Numbered from the stretch's first letter, positions 20,870 through 33,000 are shown. The stretch: DNA of 64,000 bases from Aureobasidium sp. EXF-3400 (GCA_024195585.1 SWBL01000056.1:1-64000), one strand, 5' to 3'. Notes: generated from the letters alone by a model not told the origin. Translations and numbers: made by a program.

Positions 20870-23800
20870 GTCAGTCACGGACATGAAGATCACGAAGTAA
20901 TGAACATATCCATCTACCAGCATCCGGCTTGCAGCAGGACAATACACTCCTGTGCAAGATTTCTGTATCTGCGTAACATCCTTTGGTCGCGAGTCTCTGG
21001 GACGAAGCATACGATACTGAACGTAAAATTCAATCGCCCGTGTATCGACTCGTTGCTTGCCTCATCTCCATCCACATGATTCCTTCGTTGAACACTCGAG
21101 TTCATGGATATTCATAGTTGGCCGCATACACAGTGCTTCACAAATCCTAACCGCCGGTCCCAGAGACCCATCACTATCCATGTTCGCCCGTGATAAAGGG
21201 CCCGGGGCTCTTTGCAATATTCTCTCCCGAGCTCTTTTTCCATCGTAATGTTAGTTGCGCGTTTGCACGACAACATCGTCAATCACGACAATCCTTGTAA
21301 GAGATCCACACTTATTACTCTTCGGTCACGGACGCCATTCTCGTCGTTGCTGTGGGTGTCCTTGCATACAGTAAGAGCTCTTACGACTTTGGCGCAGTCC
21401 AAACGTTCAAACTCCTCTTTCGATGTAGCTGAATCCTTGCGCATCATGCTGGAAGGGTTGAGGCGATGATTGGACCAGAGGCGATGTCTGAGACGATGTT
21501 ATATACTCCTCTGTACTTGAGCTGTCACTAAGCACAAGAGTGAAAGTTAATGTCTAGAATTGAAAGTCATGGATTCAGAGAAGAGCAGACATGGAAAGAG
21601 TGCCGCATTTTAAGTTTCTGATATCTATATGTTTCATCTCTTCCTCCATTGAGGTTTCTCGTTTTGGATGGCTGTAGAAATGCACGATGTTCTAGTGGAA
21701 CAAGCAGCATCTATAGAAACACTGCTTTGTCATGGCTTCTCTCTGGACATAACTTCGATGACAGACATTATCGTGCATTTCTATAGCTGCTAATTTGAGG
21801 CTCAATGGATGAGAGAGCACAAGTAAACACAGAGTACCATAAATCTACAATCAGCGTCACAAAACCTCGTACTCCGACTACAGCGAAGAGCAAATTCTAC
21901 ACTATAAAAAGACACAAGTTCTTTCAGAAGTAGAGGCATGTCCACTGAGAGCTGAGACGTCGTCGCTTCTCAGCCGACACTATCCTGTATCTTGGTGACA
22001 TCGTATATTCCTGTAGAGTACCATAACAAACCCTACAAATCCCAAAAATAGGTAGTAAGTACAAACTCCACCATCAAGAGTTCTCAACACTCAACACCTT
22101 GGTACGCAAGCACCAAGAATCTTCATCTTTGCGTAGGTCAAGAAAGTCAAGTCTCCATACCTCAAGTGGCATTGCTTGTGGCAAGTGACTGTACGTACGC
22201 CTCTCTTTCGTACTCGTAGACCCTTCTCGTACACGTACCAAAAAGCCAAGGCTTGATGATGTGAGCAACACAGCCTTGGCAAAAAAGGACAAGCCCGCGG
22301 ACCGCCGAGACGTGATGGTTATTATTGCCTTTTTATCAGACATATTCTTGCTGTTCGGTCCGATTGATATAAAATAGGCAGCAATGGAAGAATAGTAGAA
22401 GTTTTTGTCGCTGCTGTAGAAACGCGAGATGGTGGTAGGTGATACAGAATCTCTGGGGTTGGATTATTGAAGTTGGGCAGCAAAGAAGATGAGACAAGGA
22501 TCCATTGCGGCTCGCTGCCTTGTCAGTATCACTTATCATAGTGCAATATTATATTGCTTCAGATCGGTCAACTATATCAAGAGTTCTTCACCATGGCTTT
22601 GGGCAGCGATTTTGATTGCGTCAAAGCGTGTTCATGGCGTTTCGTGTGAGATCGCTTCTTTGATGGTCAGGGTCGCTTTTTTCTCTTGGTTCCGAGCTCG
22701 TCTGTTGGCAGTTCTGAAACAAGATTGGTACTTTGAGTGCGACCACACACCTACTTTGTTGCACACAAGCCACACGATCCAAAAACGTGTCGAGGCTCAT
22801 TCGACAGAGAAGAAGCGGCTAGCTAGCCCTCTCATCGGCATTGCCTTGCATTTAACAGCAAGATGATGTCGTGGAATGCTGGCAGGTATGCAGAGAAAAG
22901 AGATTACCGCCAACCGAGCCCCTGGCTTTCTGTATTGGTGCTTCTTTATCTCAGATCATCTACCACCGTGCCCTAGATGATTGGGGTGTAGAAGAAAGCG
23001 AAGAAGAGGCGTATGTGTGGTCGTTTGTAACGGGTTGACGGGACATGTGTCCTCCATGCGGGTCGCCTAAGGCTCGTTACCTAGCTTAAGGTGAGGTGGA
23101 CATGAGGTGTTGATTGTGTGTGCTGTAAAGACGAGATAGGTTCGTGTTCCGACGTACCCTAATCAGACCTGATTCCAAGAATCCGGTCGGTTAGATCCAT
23201 TGGTCGCATCTCGTAGGGTCGTACCCCTGGCTTGTGTCTTATTTGCTCCAGCTCTCATGCCATATGGCCTGTCCTCACCGCTTGGAAGCACGTGTAGATT
23301 TGACACCATCCACACGTGGTTGCAAAGCTTGGTTGACAGGCATTCAAACGTCCAACACATGCATGCCTTTCTCAAGACGCGGTGAAGAATTGCACAGAGC
23401 AAGAGATGCCAATACGCGATATTGTGGCTTGCATGTCTGCTTGTCTCACCGGGAGGCGGTCGTCTAACCAAGGCACCGGTATTGCTACGCCGAGCTAGAA
23501 CCCAGTGCGGCGCGCGCGGACGCCCGGAAGACGTTCACGGACTGTTTCGAGTGGCTTAATCAGTCGAGATCGCTGCCTGCACCGAGATGAAGAAGGTTTT
23601 CTCGTACATTGATGGTTTGGGTACGCAGATGGTTAGGTGGATGTACGCATATGCGTTTGACGTGTCGAGGTTTCATCATAGCTGATGTGTATCACATAAT
23701 ACGTCGTTTTGTGATCAAAGCTGATTCAAAATGAGTCAAATTCTTGTTGAATTGCTTGCACAGTCAGCAGATGGGTACATCAGAGTCGCGTTGACTTTCT

Positions 23801-24966
23801 TTGCAATATGCTCGTCCTCTTGCTGCAGGGATGTGAGAAGGGACAAGCACACATCAGATGACAGAAGAAAGAGCAAAGAACGTGACTGCCGCGTAAAGTT
23901 CCCGCCTGCAATCTCTGGACTTCAGCCTCCCAAGCCATCCTTTCCCACTTTTGTCATGTCGGTGATGCTTTCCTTTGCAGCCTGCTGCGCGTACTAAGAA
24001 GCGGGCCGAAGATCCCTGTCGTTTTTAGCTTACTCTGGGGAAGTAGCGGAACAAGCAAGAAAACCATCGGTGCAAACAAAGAAAAAGTTGGGCTGATGTA
24101 AACGAGAGCATCGATCAAGGGGTGGATGGGAATGGAAAGAGGTGTGTCAGAGATAGACATGTGAAAGAAGGGACGGCAAAAATGCTCGTTAAACTAGACA
24201 TAAAATAAGCAGCTTCCTCCCTCTGCCCAAACACTCGAATCCGTTTGACAATTTCACAACAACCTTTCCACGTGTCTTCGCAGCAGTCTATTCCTTAACT
24301 CGGTTTTGAAGACAAGGCAGTCGCATCTGTTATTGTGACTCACCTCGGACCATCAAATCCCCAACTGGAATACCCGTTTGGTTCTTCTGGACCGCAGGCA
24401 ACGATATCGTCCTATCGAAACCTTGGTCCTTCATTTCACCTGCTTTGAATATTGCAAGGAAGTCAGCCTCCCGTCCGTTGTCACCCATCAATCTCGTGAC
24501 CAAACATTCCATATCTCGGCTCCACGTACGATCCAGCAAGCCTCAGAGATAAGAAAGAAGATCATCGCTAGGCTTTCCTTTCGACCTATCTCACAGTCTA
24601 TCCCCTTTCCCCGCAAAACGATCATCGGTTGTCCAGACCAGATTTGCCAGGGTGACTCGGTTTCTTGCTGATCTCATCCCATACTCCGAGGCTATCCACA
24701 ACCAAGCTTCAGCACAGCCCGAGCTATAGATACAAGCCTGCCCATCTCTTGTGTTGATCGCGCTGGCACATGTCATACCTGACATCGAACAACCGAGGGC
24801 ATCCGTTTCAGCTTTGAGATTTTTTAAAAACAAAGCATTCCTCACTTGGATATTCAGTCACTCTATCTGGTTCGACGACAGTAGCTCGAATTTATCAACC
24901 ATAGAAGACTACGAGCAAACCTTGGATTGACATATACTTCTACAATAACAACACACAACAGTCACC
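20870..24966. other. 4.1-kb gene-poor region
   Basis: No protein-coding gene could be supported. Short frames (for example 22489-22866) have no family features. The region holds the inverted-repeat element at 21670-21790, and its last ~750 bases are pyrimidine- and A-rich, consistent with a promoter plus long leader for the gene starting at 24967. I saw no tRNA A/B box pair. Long noncoding transcripts cannot be excluded. Confidence 0.45.
21670..21790. repeat. Inverted repeat, MITE-like or structured RNA
   Basis: The ends are near-perfect inverted repeats: 21670-21688 and 21770-21790 share TAGAAATGCACGAT as a perfect stem. Inside are a small hairpin (GTTC..GAAC, 21689-21701) and a second imperfect stem (ACAAGCAG with CTGCTTTGT). 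The right arm contains a 16-mer, GTGCATTTCTATAGCT, found again at 56361-56376. The size (121 bp), terminal inversion and second copy of an end suggest a small non-autonomous transposon relic. A structured RNA is the alternative. No target-site duplication was identified. Confidence 0.5.
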
Positions 24967-25584
24967 ATGTGTGTGGCCAACCTCAATGTCTCGACACAAC
25001 CATGTTCGCATCGCTGGTACACTCTTGTGAAACCATGCAGCAGCACAACAAACCTTTCCAACTGCCCTTCGAAACTCGCCCTTGAAGGCTGGGAAACCAG
25101 ACTGGAATCTTGTCCTTGGTGTGACGACTCAGCCTCTGACTCTGGCATCCTCGACGACAGCACACATCGCTTGTTTGGTGGCAGTGTATCTCGCTCACGC
25201 AGTGGCAGCTTAGGCACTTCCGGTACTAGTGCCATGCCCGTTGCTGCTGAGAGACACAGACGTCAGAGCAGTGCAACCAACTCTACCACTTCATTGTCGA
25301 AGGAGTCCAGCAGTCGCTTCACACAAGACGAGGATGTTTTGGTAGAGGGACTCGGCAGAGGTGAGAAGGCACGCATGATGAACTGGCGCTTGGATGTCTA
25401 CTTGATGGCGCATCCCGAGCGTAAGCAAAGCATCTTGCAGGAGATCGAAGGTATTGCACCCGAGACTCCTTCACCTGAATCCAATGGTCTCAGCAGATCT
25501 GGAAGCATCAGAAGATCTGGCAGCCTGCTCGGCAGGAAGATGAGGAAGGGTATGCGTCTGAGCAAGACCATCTTCAAGGGTTGA
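24967..25584 (+). CDS. Fungal orphan with N-terminal Cys/His motif, 205 aa
   Basis: Single exon. The N-terminus has an ordered Cys/His pattern (MCVANLN, CSHRWYTLVKPC, NCPSKLALEGWETRLESCPWC), which looks like a small metal-binding fold. The middle is Ser/Arg-rich and likely disordered, with several RxxS-type sites. A conserved-looking block follows (LGRGEKARMMNWRLDVYLMAHPERK), and the tail is basic (SGSLLGRKMRKGMRLSKTIFKG). I believe similar architectures occur in other Dothideomycetes, but I cannot name a family. No signal peptide or membrane segment. The upstream leader is long and pyrimidine-rich. Confidence 0.7.
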   Translation: MCVANLNVSTQPCSHRWYTLVKPCSSTTNLSNCPSKLALEGWETRLESCPWCDDSASDSGILDDSTHRLFGGSVSRSRSGSLGTSGTSAMPVAAERHRRQSSATNSTTSLSKESSSRFTQDEDVLVEGLGRGEKARMMNWRLDVYLMAHPERKQSILQEIEGIAPETPSPESNGLSRSGSIRRSGSLLGRKMRKGMRLSKTIFKG

Positions 25585-26853
25585 AAGATGAGATATCTCC
25601 TTATCCCTTTCTCCTACCCACTTACCACGGCCATCTTTCACCTCGCCTACCGCTGCCATCTTGGACATCTCCACTCCATCAGGACGTTCACGCCACAGCA
25701 GCATGAACGCCATATTGGTTCCACAACTACACAGACATGGACTGCATACTACATGCTCCACACATGCCTGGCCAGACCACAAGCGAGAGCAATCTATTGT
25801 TCATCGCTATACCGGAGTAACACTCCACGTTCTCTCCTCCTCACCGCCACCATCGCGAATCCGAGGTTCGATCGCGACTTTCTCACAAAACATTGAAACT
25901 GTCTCTAGACCCACTTGGTTTCTTCTCTTTACACTTTTCTCTCTCTTCTCTTCGGACCCGATATAGGTTCCGCAAAAGCTGTTCTATACCCAGATCGAAC
26001 TTGGCGTCCTTGGTTTTTTTTTCTATTACTCGTTCTGGCGTACAGCAAAAGGTCAAATTAGAATGTCGATAGCGTGTCTCGACCTTTTAATCAAAACATC
26101 TTCTTGAACTTGTCTGACTGGTCTGATGCACGATTTGCTACAATCACTCCGCTCTTTTGATAAGGAGAGCTGCAATTGTTCCTACTTCACTCAAGAACGC
26201 CATTGTCGTCGTGACTACATGTTTGCCTCCTACCTTGTGCACTTCTAGCCTAGTGAGACAGTAGCAAAGGGTGTAACAGATCTTGGATAGTCTTCCTTGC
26301 TGCACAAAACATGCTATGCTCCAAGTCTCGATAGTGATCATTACTGTAACACCCAGCCAATACCCCTAGCTTACTACACGTCAACCCTACTTCTCTACCT
26401 CATCACCGAGAATCAATCAACACTCAAAATCTGCTAAACCCTAGCTTACTCCGAGAACGAACTTACGGACACCCAAAGAAAATCTAGACTCGTCGACTTT
26501 GTTACGCGGCCGTATTGGACGCAAACCCCCCACTTCCGCTCGACCATTAATTGTCGATCTTTTCTCTCATGTGATCGTCAGGGGCGGCTTCACGACTCAG
26601 GCATTGATCATCAGGTCCTACAATATTGTAGTCTCCAGTTTTTTTCTTGGTGTCTTGCGTAATGTGCGGGAAAGGTTGATGGTGATGCAAAATGTGAAAG
26701 TGGAAATGACTCGGAAAAACGATACTATGGATATGAGATGTGGTTTGTGGTTGAGTCGGATGTGTGATGGTGTTGGATGAGATTATAATATATAAATGTG
26801 TAATATACTGCTACAAGACAAAAATGTGATTGTAAGTAGGTCTAGATGGCCAT
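25585..26853. other. Gene-free interval (convergent 3' flanks)
   Basis: This lies between two convergent genes. It begins with a CT-rich 3' flank containing a poly(T) stretch near 26015. Frames on either strand lack motifs. Nothing else was recognised. Confidence 0.4.
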
Positions 26854-28702
26854 TCAAGCACCCAACCAACTCTTGATCCTGCCAAAAATGCCACTCGCAG
26901 GCTTGGCCGATGATGTTCCTTCCACCGACGATGTCTCTTTCCACTCAACTCCAAACTCATGACCCAGAGGAATGTTAGCATCAATGACCTTGTCCAGCTC
27001 TGAAGTGCGAGTTGGCAGTTGTTTGTGCGCTACCTCGTAAGCAGTCATGGCCTCTCGCTCCACACGCAACAGTTCAGCTCGCTTTGCTGCCAGTTCCCTG
27101 ACTGTGACCAGCAAATCTCCTTCAGCCTTCATCTTTTCGGCCTTCATCCTATTTTGTTGAGCTTCGAGGGATGACACAAGTGACGAGAACTGCTTGGCTG
27201 CCTCTGAATCGTCCAGCAATTCTGTAAGCCTGACTGCATCAACGGCCCAGAAGCGCAGGGCCTCGATGTCGACTCTAAATCTATGAACTGCATGATGACG
27301 CAGTCCTGCAATAGACTTAATCAGAGCCTGCAAGCTTTGACTGCCACCAGGTCCCAGATCAACAGCTGGATTGGATGCAATAAGTCCTCCCAATAGGTAT
27401 ATATACCTGTTCAATTCGAAAGCATGGGCGCTGTCGATTGCCCAGCGTGCTGGGTTTCTTCCAGAAGCTCCGGATGCTTGCGCTGCAGATAGCGGAAACA
27501 AACTCGTTCGAGTGAGGCCTGCAAACCGGACAGGACTCTATTCTGACTGGAGTATGGCAGATAGTAAGCACGAGTCCGCGGGACTGGGATTGTTGCATAT
27601 TGCCTTATTTCTGGTAGGACGCGATCTACAAGTGGACCCTTTCTGAGGCCAGGTTCCCGTAATAATTCCTGGTATGCCTTGGATTGGAACTCATCTGAAC
27701 TAGACGGCTCATCTTCATATACGAGGTCGTCTTTCTCGAGGTCATGGAATGTTGCTTGGTCTATCGACGAGCTTGAGGCCGATTCGTTGTACACACCACC
27801 ATCGTATAAGGCTTCATCATCTGATGTGGCACCTGGTGGCTCTACAGTAGTAGTATCTGCCTGGTCCTTGATTGATTCTGATAAAGTTTCGAACACAGAC
27901 TTGTCTAGTCTTGTCTCGCTACTAGGTGCTGGCTCTTTAATCATAGATTGTGCAGCCTTTGCTTTTTGGACCTTTCTCTGCCTTTTTGTAACTTTCTTCA
28001 ACGACGTTGTCTGATCTAGCGAATCTGGCTTCGAAGAGAGCATCAGCTCGTCGGGAATAGTCTGTGTCGGAGCGTACTTCACAGTTCCTGCTGTGATGTC
28101 AATCGGTGCTTCTCCGACAGACTGTTTCATGATCTCTTCCGGAACTTGGGCAACAGTGCCCACTGTAGTCCCTGTTGATACAGCAATAGTATCCGTTGTG
28201 ATCTTTGTCAGAGCAGAAATCTTATCCTCGACCTTTGGTGGTTCAGGCACTGAAGAATCCTCGTCTCCATGATCATCGATTGGTTGCTTAGAAGCGCCCG
28301 TGCGGATACCAACGTATTTGGTGAAGGGATATTCGCTCCTACTGACATGCATTTGAGTTTTTTACCACAGAGGAAAGTACCGTGCTTGACCTTGATAGCC
28401 TTGGTAGCGGCTTCCATGTCGGTAAACTCGATGAATGCGATCCGCTTGGAGGCACCGGAATTGATATTGACTGGGGAGACATCCGCGAACTCCTCGAAGA
28501 GACGCTCGATATCGACACTCTTTGCAATACCAACAACATGAAGGAATTTGCTGGGCCTACCAAATTGCTCATTGACGATGATTTCTTCGGATATCGAAGA
28601 CCCATCGTCTTTGTGATCATCTGTCGGTTGCTCGGAAGCAATCGTTGGGATCTCGACTTGGTCGTTTAGAGGACTCTCGCTACCGAACTCGCAGTGGAGA
28701 GC
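26854..28702 (-). CDS. RRM-domain protein with an apparent frameshift
   Basis: Read on the minus strand from 28702. The first exon and start codon are not resolved: the frame is closed by TGA at 28703-28705 and no in-frame ATG precedes the domain, so a short upstream exon is likely. An RRM follows, with RNP2 FLHVVGI and RNP1 KRIAFIEF about 28580-28350. A 56-bp intron is proposed at 28342-28287 (weak GTAGGA donor). Then come a Thr/Ser-rich acidic region and a conserved-looking block (VLPEIRQYATIPVPRTRAYYLPY ending KHPELLEE). Near 27450-27460 the frame must change by one base to continue into ARWAIDSAHAFEL and a helical C-terminal domain with a coiled coil (LVSSLEAQQNRMKAEKMK), ending GRIKSWLGA at 26854. 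No intron fits the change, so it is a sequencing error or a real lesion. The RRM suggests RNA binding; the target is unknown. Confidence 0.6.
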
Positions 28703-28916
28703 TCAACGGTCACAAGACTATGGTCTCTTTTTCGCTTCGAGGACGGTAAGCATGATTCTTATAAGACTCGCTCAGCCCTGAATCCGGAAGTCACACCTAT
28801 AGTCGATATTTCTGCGCCAATCTCGACATTGGTGGTTTCTGCGCCGTGGGATGGACAAAACACAGGATGGTACCAGTCTTGCACTCTTAAACCAAACAGG
28901 GCTCGAATATATCCGA

Positions 28917-30486
28917 CTACCAGTACCCGCCGGGCCCCAGTGGCACGACGTAATCCCTGCAATACTCTTCAGTCTCCGCATCGCGAAACTTATCGATGCT
29001 ATTGCTGACTCCGCGCTCGTCAACAGACCAACTTCCTGTCTGAACATGAGCGTAGAAGTTTTGCAGTATACCAAGTAAAGAAACATTATGGTATGGTGCA
29101 AAGGGGTTTTCGCCGATCTGATAGAGACTATCGTGCTCGCCGTCCATCGCAATGCAGTTGGCCGTTTGCGCCCAAGTATCCTCACCGCCAATCGAGAATG
29201 GCAACAGCAGCCGTGCAGCGTCCTCGAAATAGACTAAGTCAGATCGCGTACAGTCTGCAAGGTAGAGTCCTGTGGGTACACTTGTAGCTCCTTCGTACGG
29301 ATGGGGAAAGTGTTTAGATGCCTTGCAGCTGTCATCACCTCTAAGGATAAGGGTCGGCATCGTCTGTCGAGTTTGCGGATCATTCTGCATTGTCATGATG
29401 CCTTTAAAAGGTTGCTCGGTGAACTCTTCTAAAGTAGGAAGTCTAAGTCCAGGCGCAATGAAGGTGAATCGAGGTCTCCGGGCTCGTAGCAGAATCTGTT
29501 TTGTAAATTCCTTAGTGACTCCAGCTAAGTCAAGCATTTGCTCGTTTGCAAGACCATACTCCACTATAGTATCATTGTCTGGTGGTCTTAGCATCCTGTC
29601 TTCGATTGCTTGAATAAGCGAGTCCCAAATTTGGAGGCATCTCTCCAGCACTGCTTTAGTATACGGCTGAACGATCCAAGGACCAAACATGACTCCCCTG
29701 TTCCGCTTGACTCCAGTCACTAGGTCTGCTAACATTGCATCTGGTCGGTCACGAGTATCAAGCCACTTGATGTCGCCGTCAACGACCACACGCTTGATAT
29801 CACCAGACTGCTCGACATCATCGCGAATGCAGACGACCTTCTCGGACTCAATCATGTCGATGTAAACACTGAGGACGGTTTCAAGTCTCTGCCATGGGAG
29901 AGCTCTATCTGTTGGCTCGAACCATATGTTTTCGAAGTTTATGACACACTCATGTGTCTCCTGGTCGTAGCTACGCAACAGTGGTTAGAAAAGCTTTAAT
30001 GTCCGCAGAAGACGAATAAAGTGCGTACACAAGTCCGAAGGGATGAGAACCCAAGCGATCGTTCGGCGTATAAAGTGTCATATACTGGCCGGGATAATCT
30101 TCAAAGTCATCATAATTGTACGCAGGTGTTTCATGGCCATGGGGACCGACAAGCCCCTCGAGGAAATAGAAGAACTTGTATTCTGTTGACGTGCCATTGT
30201 GGAGTAACTCTGTCTCTGGGAGTTCAGTACTGTACGCCCTCTTCAGGAACTCGACCATTGATGGATGAAGGCGATCAAGGTCTAGTTCCCACTCGTCCGC
30301 GTCTGCTTCCCAGCAGGTTATCAATGGTAGGTCCTCAAGAGAACGACCGCTCGCCGTCCAAGCATACTTCACGTTCGCATTATGCAGGGCGGCGCAACGC
30401 TCATAGTCAAGGTCGCCTTCATCACGGGCTGGATGATCTGGACTAACCAGATGGTCTCGAACTTCATCAAAGACAGGAAGTTGCAT
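28917..30486 (-). CDS. Orphan cytosolic-type protein, 503 aa
   Basis: Exon 1 is 30486-30029 and exon 2 is 29970-28917. The 58-bp intron has a GTACGC donor, a TTCTAAC branch site and a CGTAG acceptor, and splicing joins PFGLV to YDQETHECVINFENIWFEP. The start MQLPVFDEVRDHLVS is the first ATG of the open frame. The protein is acidic, rich in Trp, Tyr and Asp, with no signal peptide, membrane segment or low-complexity tract, so it is probably a compact globular protein. Segments such as FYFLEGLVGPHGHETPAYNYDDFEDYPGQ (split here for reading) and RFTFIAPGLRLPTLEEF look conserved. I cannot assign a family or function. The RRM gene lies downstream on the same strand, 214 bp away. Confidence 0.75.
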
Positions 30487-30983
30487 GGTTGGGCGTGAAT
30501 CCCGATAGGGGTATCAATGGAAAGGAGAAGTCAAGGGACGTGTGAGAAAAAGTATATGAAGATCAGAGGATCCCTTGATCGGCAGTGAAGGAGATTTGCG
30601 GACGCCAAGAGGTCACAAGAAAGCGAATAAGAAACATAATGTTGGAGTCAAGATATTGTAGATTTAAGAAGTAGCAGGTGTTGGAAAAATAAACTTTCTG
30701 ATTCGCAAACCGGAGGTGATGCAAGAGCCGCACCGGCATCCTTACACAAGGAAACCACGATTGATATGTCCCAACGCAACTTCAGAAAAGATCTGTCAAG
30801 AGAGCATGAAAGATCAGTACATAAACAGCAGACTATATGCACAGCAAATAATTAAAACAAGAAACGCCATATCCTGCGTTCTTCAAGAATAACGCCCACC
30901 CAATGCAAATGACCCCCCGTGAATACTCTCCCAAAAACTCCCAAGACATTTATTTTTCCATGGCCGTCGCATCACTACCTAGC
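30487..30983. promoter_or_regulatory. Gap upstream of the 503-aa orphan
   Basis: This 497-bp gap holds the promoter of the 503-aa gene and the 3' flank of the surface-protein gene, both on the minus strand. No distinct element was seen. Confidence 0.35.
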
Positions 30984-32010
30984 TCAGATAACGTTGAAGC
31001 CACTCACGAGAGTCGTGTAGGTGGCAATGGTGATGAAGACAATACTGAAAATGAAGGCCAGAGATTGGCTCTCCAACGAGCTAGCAGCGCTCTTGCAGGT
31101 TATGCAGGTGTAAATCTCAGTGTCGTTGCCCGAAGTGTTTGAGTAGGGCTGAGGAGTGTACATGCCGAAGCGATGACCACTGTACACGGGAAGACCACCA
31201 TAAGCGGCAGTGGCAGAAATGGCAGGCATGGCGGCATCCATGATAATCAGAGTGTAAGTCTCGGTGAGTAGTGGAATAGTAGCAGTGGCTTGGTAGTTGC
31301 CGGTATCCCATGTGACGGCGCCGGTAGAACCATTGACAGTCTGGTTGACAGCCAGGGTGTATAGGTTCTGATTTGCAGCACAAGAGGCCAGAATGTCAAG
31401 AGCGGTGGGAGTGACGGACAATGAAGTCATGTTCCAGGCAAAAGTGACATAATCGCCAACTTTGTAGTATGACGAGGACGAGTAGATGTTGGGAGTGATC
31501 ATGGCAATACCACCGTAGCCGGCCGTGTTACCATATGTCTTTGATTTTGAGGACTTCGTAGTGGCTGTACCCTTGCTGCTCCCGCTGCTGTTGGCCGTCG
31601 ACTTGCCAGTGGTCGAGGCATCTGAGGAACCGCCAGACTGAGAAGCACCTGATGAGGCAGCAGCGCTCTTGTCTGAGCCGGTAGTAGAAGCATCGCTGTT
31701 TGTGGTTGACGAGTCCTTGTTCGAGGAATTTGCTGTGGACTTTGCTGACGACTCGTTTGTGGACTGTGCGCTAGAGGCATCCGAGGTCTTGGAAGCGGCT
31801 GTGGTAGATTCTGCGGCTGCTGGAGAGTTAGATAGAGCAGCATGAGGCTTCGAGAAGTGATCGCAACGCACCCGAGCTGTCCTGTCGTGGGAAGACCAGG
31901 TCGTTGATGTCGCGAATGGCTTTGAGATGGAAAGACTCAGACCATGGTGCTGAAGCCGAGCTGAGTGCTGAGAAAAGAGCGATCGAGGAAAGGAGCTGTG
32001 CTGGACGCAT
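30984..32010 (-). CDS. Ser/Thr-rich cell-surface protein, GPI-anchored or membrane-anchored
   Basis: Exon 1 is 32010-31872 and exon 2 is 31819-30984. The 52-bp intron has a GTGCGT donor, a TCTAAC branch site and a CCAG acceptor. The product is 324 aa. Residues 1-20 form a signal peptide (MRPAQLLSSIALFSALSSAS). A ~100-residue Ser/Thr/Ala-rich stalk follows, expected to be heavily O-mannosylated. The globular part from GYGGIAMITPNIYSSSSYYK to TYTLIIMDAAMP resembles the DUF7137 domain of fungal surface proteins, an Ig-like fold. After CITCKSAASS comes a hydrophobic C-terminus (LAFIFSIVFITIATYTTL) fitting a GPI signal or a single membrane anchor. Likely located at the plasma membrane or wall. Molecular function is unknown. 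Confidence 0.8.
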
Positions 32011-32599
32011 ATTGGGCGGTCAAGGAGTTGTGTCTACAGCCTGACAGGGGTCTCGTTGCTCGTTGTTGTGTTTCGGGTCCAAGTGGCGGAGTCGATGTCT
32101 TGGTCGTTCAGATTGACGGATAGTGTTTTAAGCGAGTGGATGGCTGTAGGTAGGAATACAGCTGGCGGTAGAGGCGAATACTGGGAGAGATAGGTCTTGT
32201 CAAGGAACAGAGGAAAAAAAGAAGGCTCGCTGGTGCATACTCTCGTTCAACCACGCCCGCGCCCGCCCACTGTTTGAAGATGCGGGAGCCGCTGACTTGG
32301 CACCCGCCCCTTCCATTTCTATTTTGGGACTGTAACCGTCTAGCACAACTCGTGTCTGTTACGCGTCACATCTTATAACCTCTTTCTTCAACCTCTACTC
32401 CGACAATGTTTGCTCACTTAGTCAAACATGTGCTCCCGCTTCCGCCCATAAACGCATATCTTCACGCCCGTTTTCTGCATGTCCTATTCGTGCACTAACT
32501 GCTGAAGCTTACAGAAGCTTGAGTCCAGAAGCACAGCGCAAATATCAGGAAGAATACAGCAACTACCATCACTCTACCTTATTGTCCCGTTGGTCTGCC
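32011..32599. promoter_or_regulatory. Gap upstream of the surface-protein gene
   Basis: This 589-bp gap carries the promoter and leader of the surface-protein gene on the minus strand. The segment near 32250 is GC-rich (GCCCGCGCCCGCCC). No coding potential was seen. Confidence 0.35.
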
Positions 32600-33000
32600 T
32601 CAACCAGAGGGCTCATGAAGTTTTGATTCAAGCGAGAATAGCTCTGCGGCCAGAAGCTCAGGATCGTGACATTGTGTCGCACAAACAAAGTCAATCAACG
32701 TCACACACTTCTCTTGTATGAGAATTCTGTACTTGTTGAGGTCGCCATGCTGGATTCCAAGTTGTGCAGTCTTTTCAACGCTTCTCGACATAAGAGACGA
32801 ATCTTCCGGTTCTGCATGTTGGCATTGGCGATGTGTTACATGATGAACTCGATGATTCTCCTTTCTTCCGTCAGACATGCCAGGAAGGCAGGGCTAAAAT
32901 CAGTGTCTTGATCCACTCGTATGTCTGAGTCCCTTGCTCGAGCAACGAAATCTCCCTTGTGAATCTGGCTAGATTTACGACAACTTTGCCTTCAATTCTG
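32600..33000 (-). pseudogene. Decayed protein-kinase-like gene
   Basis: Translating the minus strand gives a recognisable fungal kinase-like sequence broken across frames. LARFTREISLLEQGTQTYEWIK (read in two pieces) is followed by a frame change near 32908, then TDFSPAFLACLTEE and IIEFIM ending in a TAA stop at 32836-32838. The same frame continues HIANANMQNRKIRLLCREALKRLHNL, and a second frame change near 32757-32765 leads to GIQHGDLNKYRILI and VTLIDF. The HGDLNKY and LIDF motifs correspond to the catalytic loop and the metal-binding D of kinase-fold proteins of the aminoglycoside phosphotransferase/Bud32-like type common in fungi. Two frameshifts plus a stop in 400 bp show that it no longer encodes a full protein. 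The region up to ~33225 may hold an even more degraded N-terminus. Confidence 0.75.

Noticed and set aside
22489..22866. 125-codon frame in the gene-poor region
   Set aside because: No motif, no supporting introns and a non-biological residue pattern.
30648..31142. Small frames around the 3' end of the surface-protein gene
   Set aside because: They are antisense or out-of-frame shadows of the Ser/Thr-rich gene and its 3' flank.
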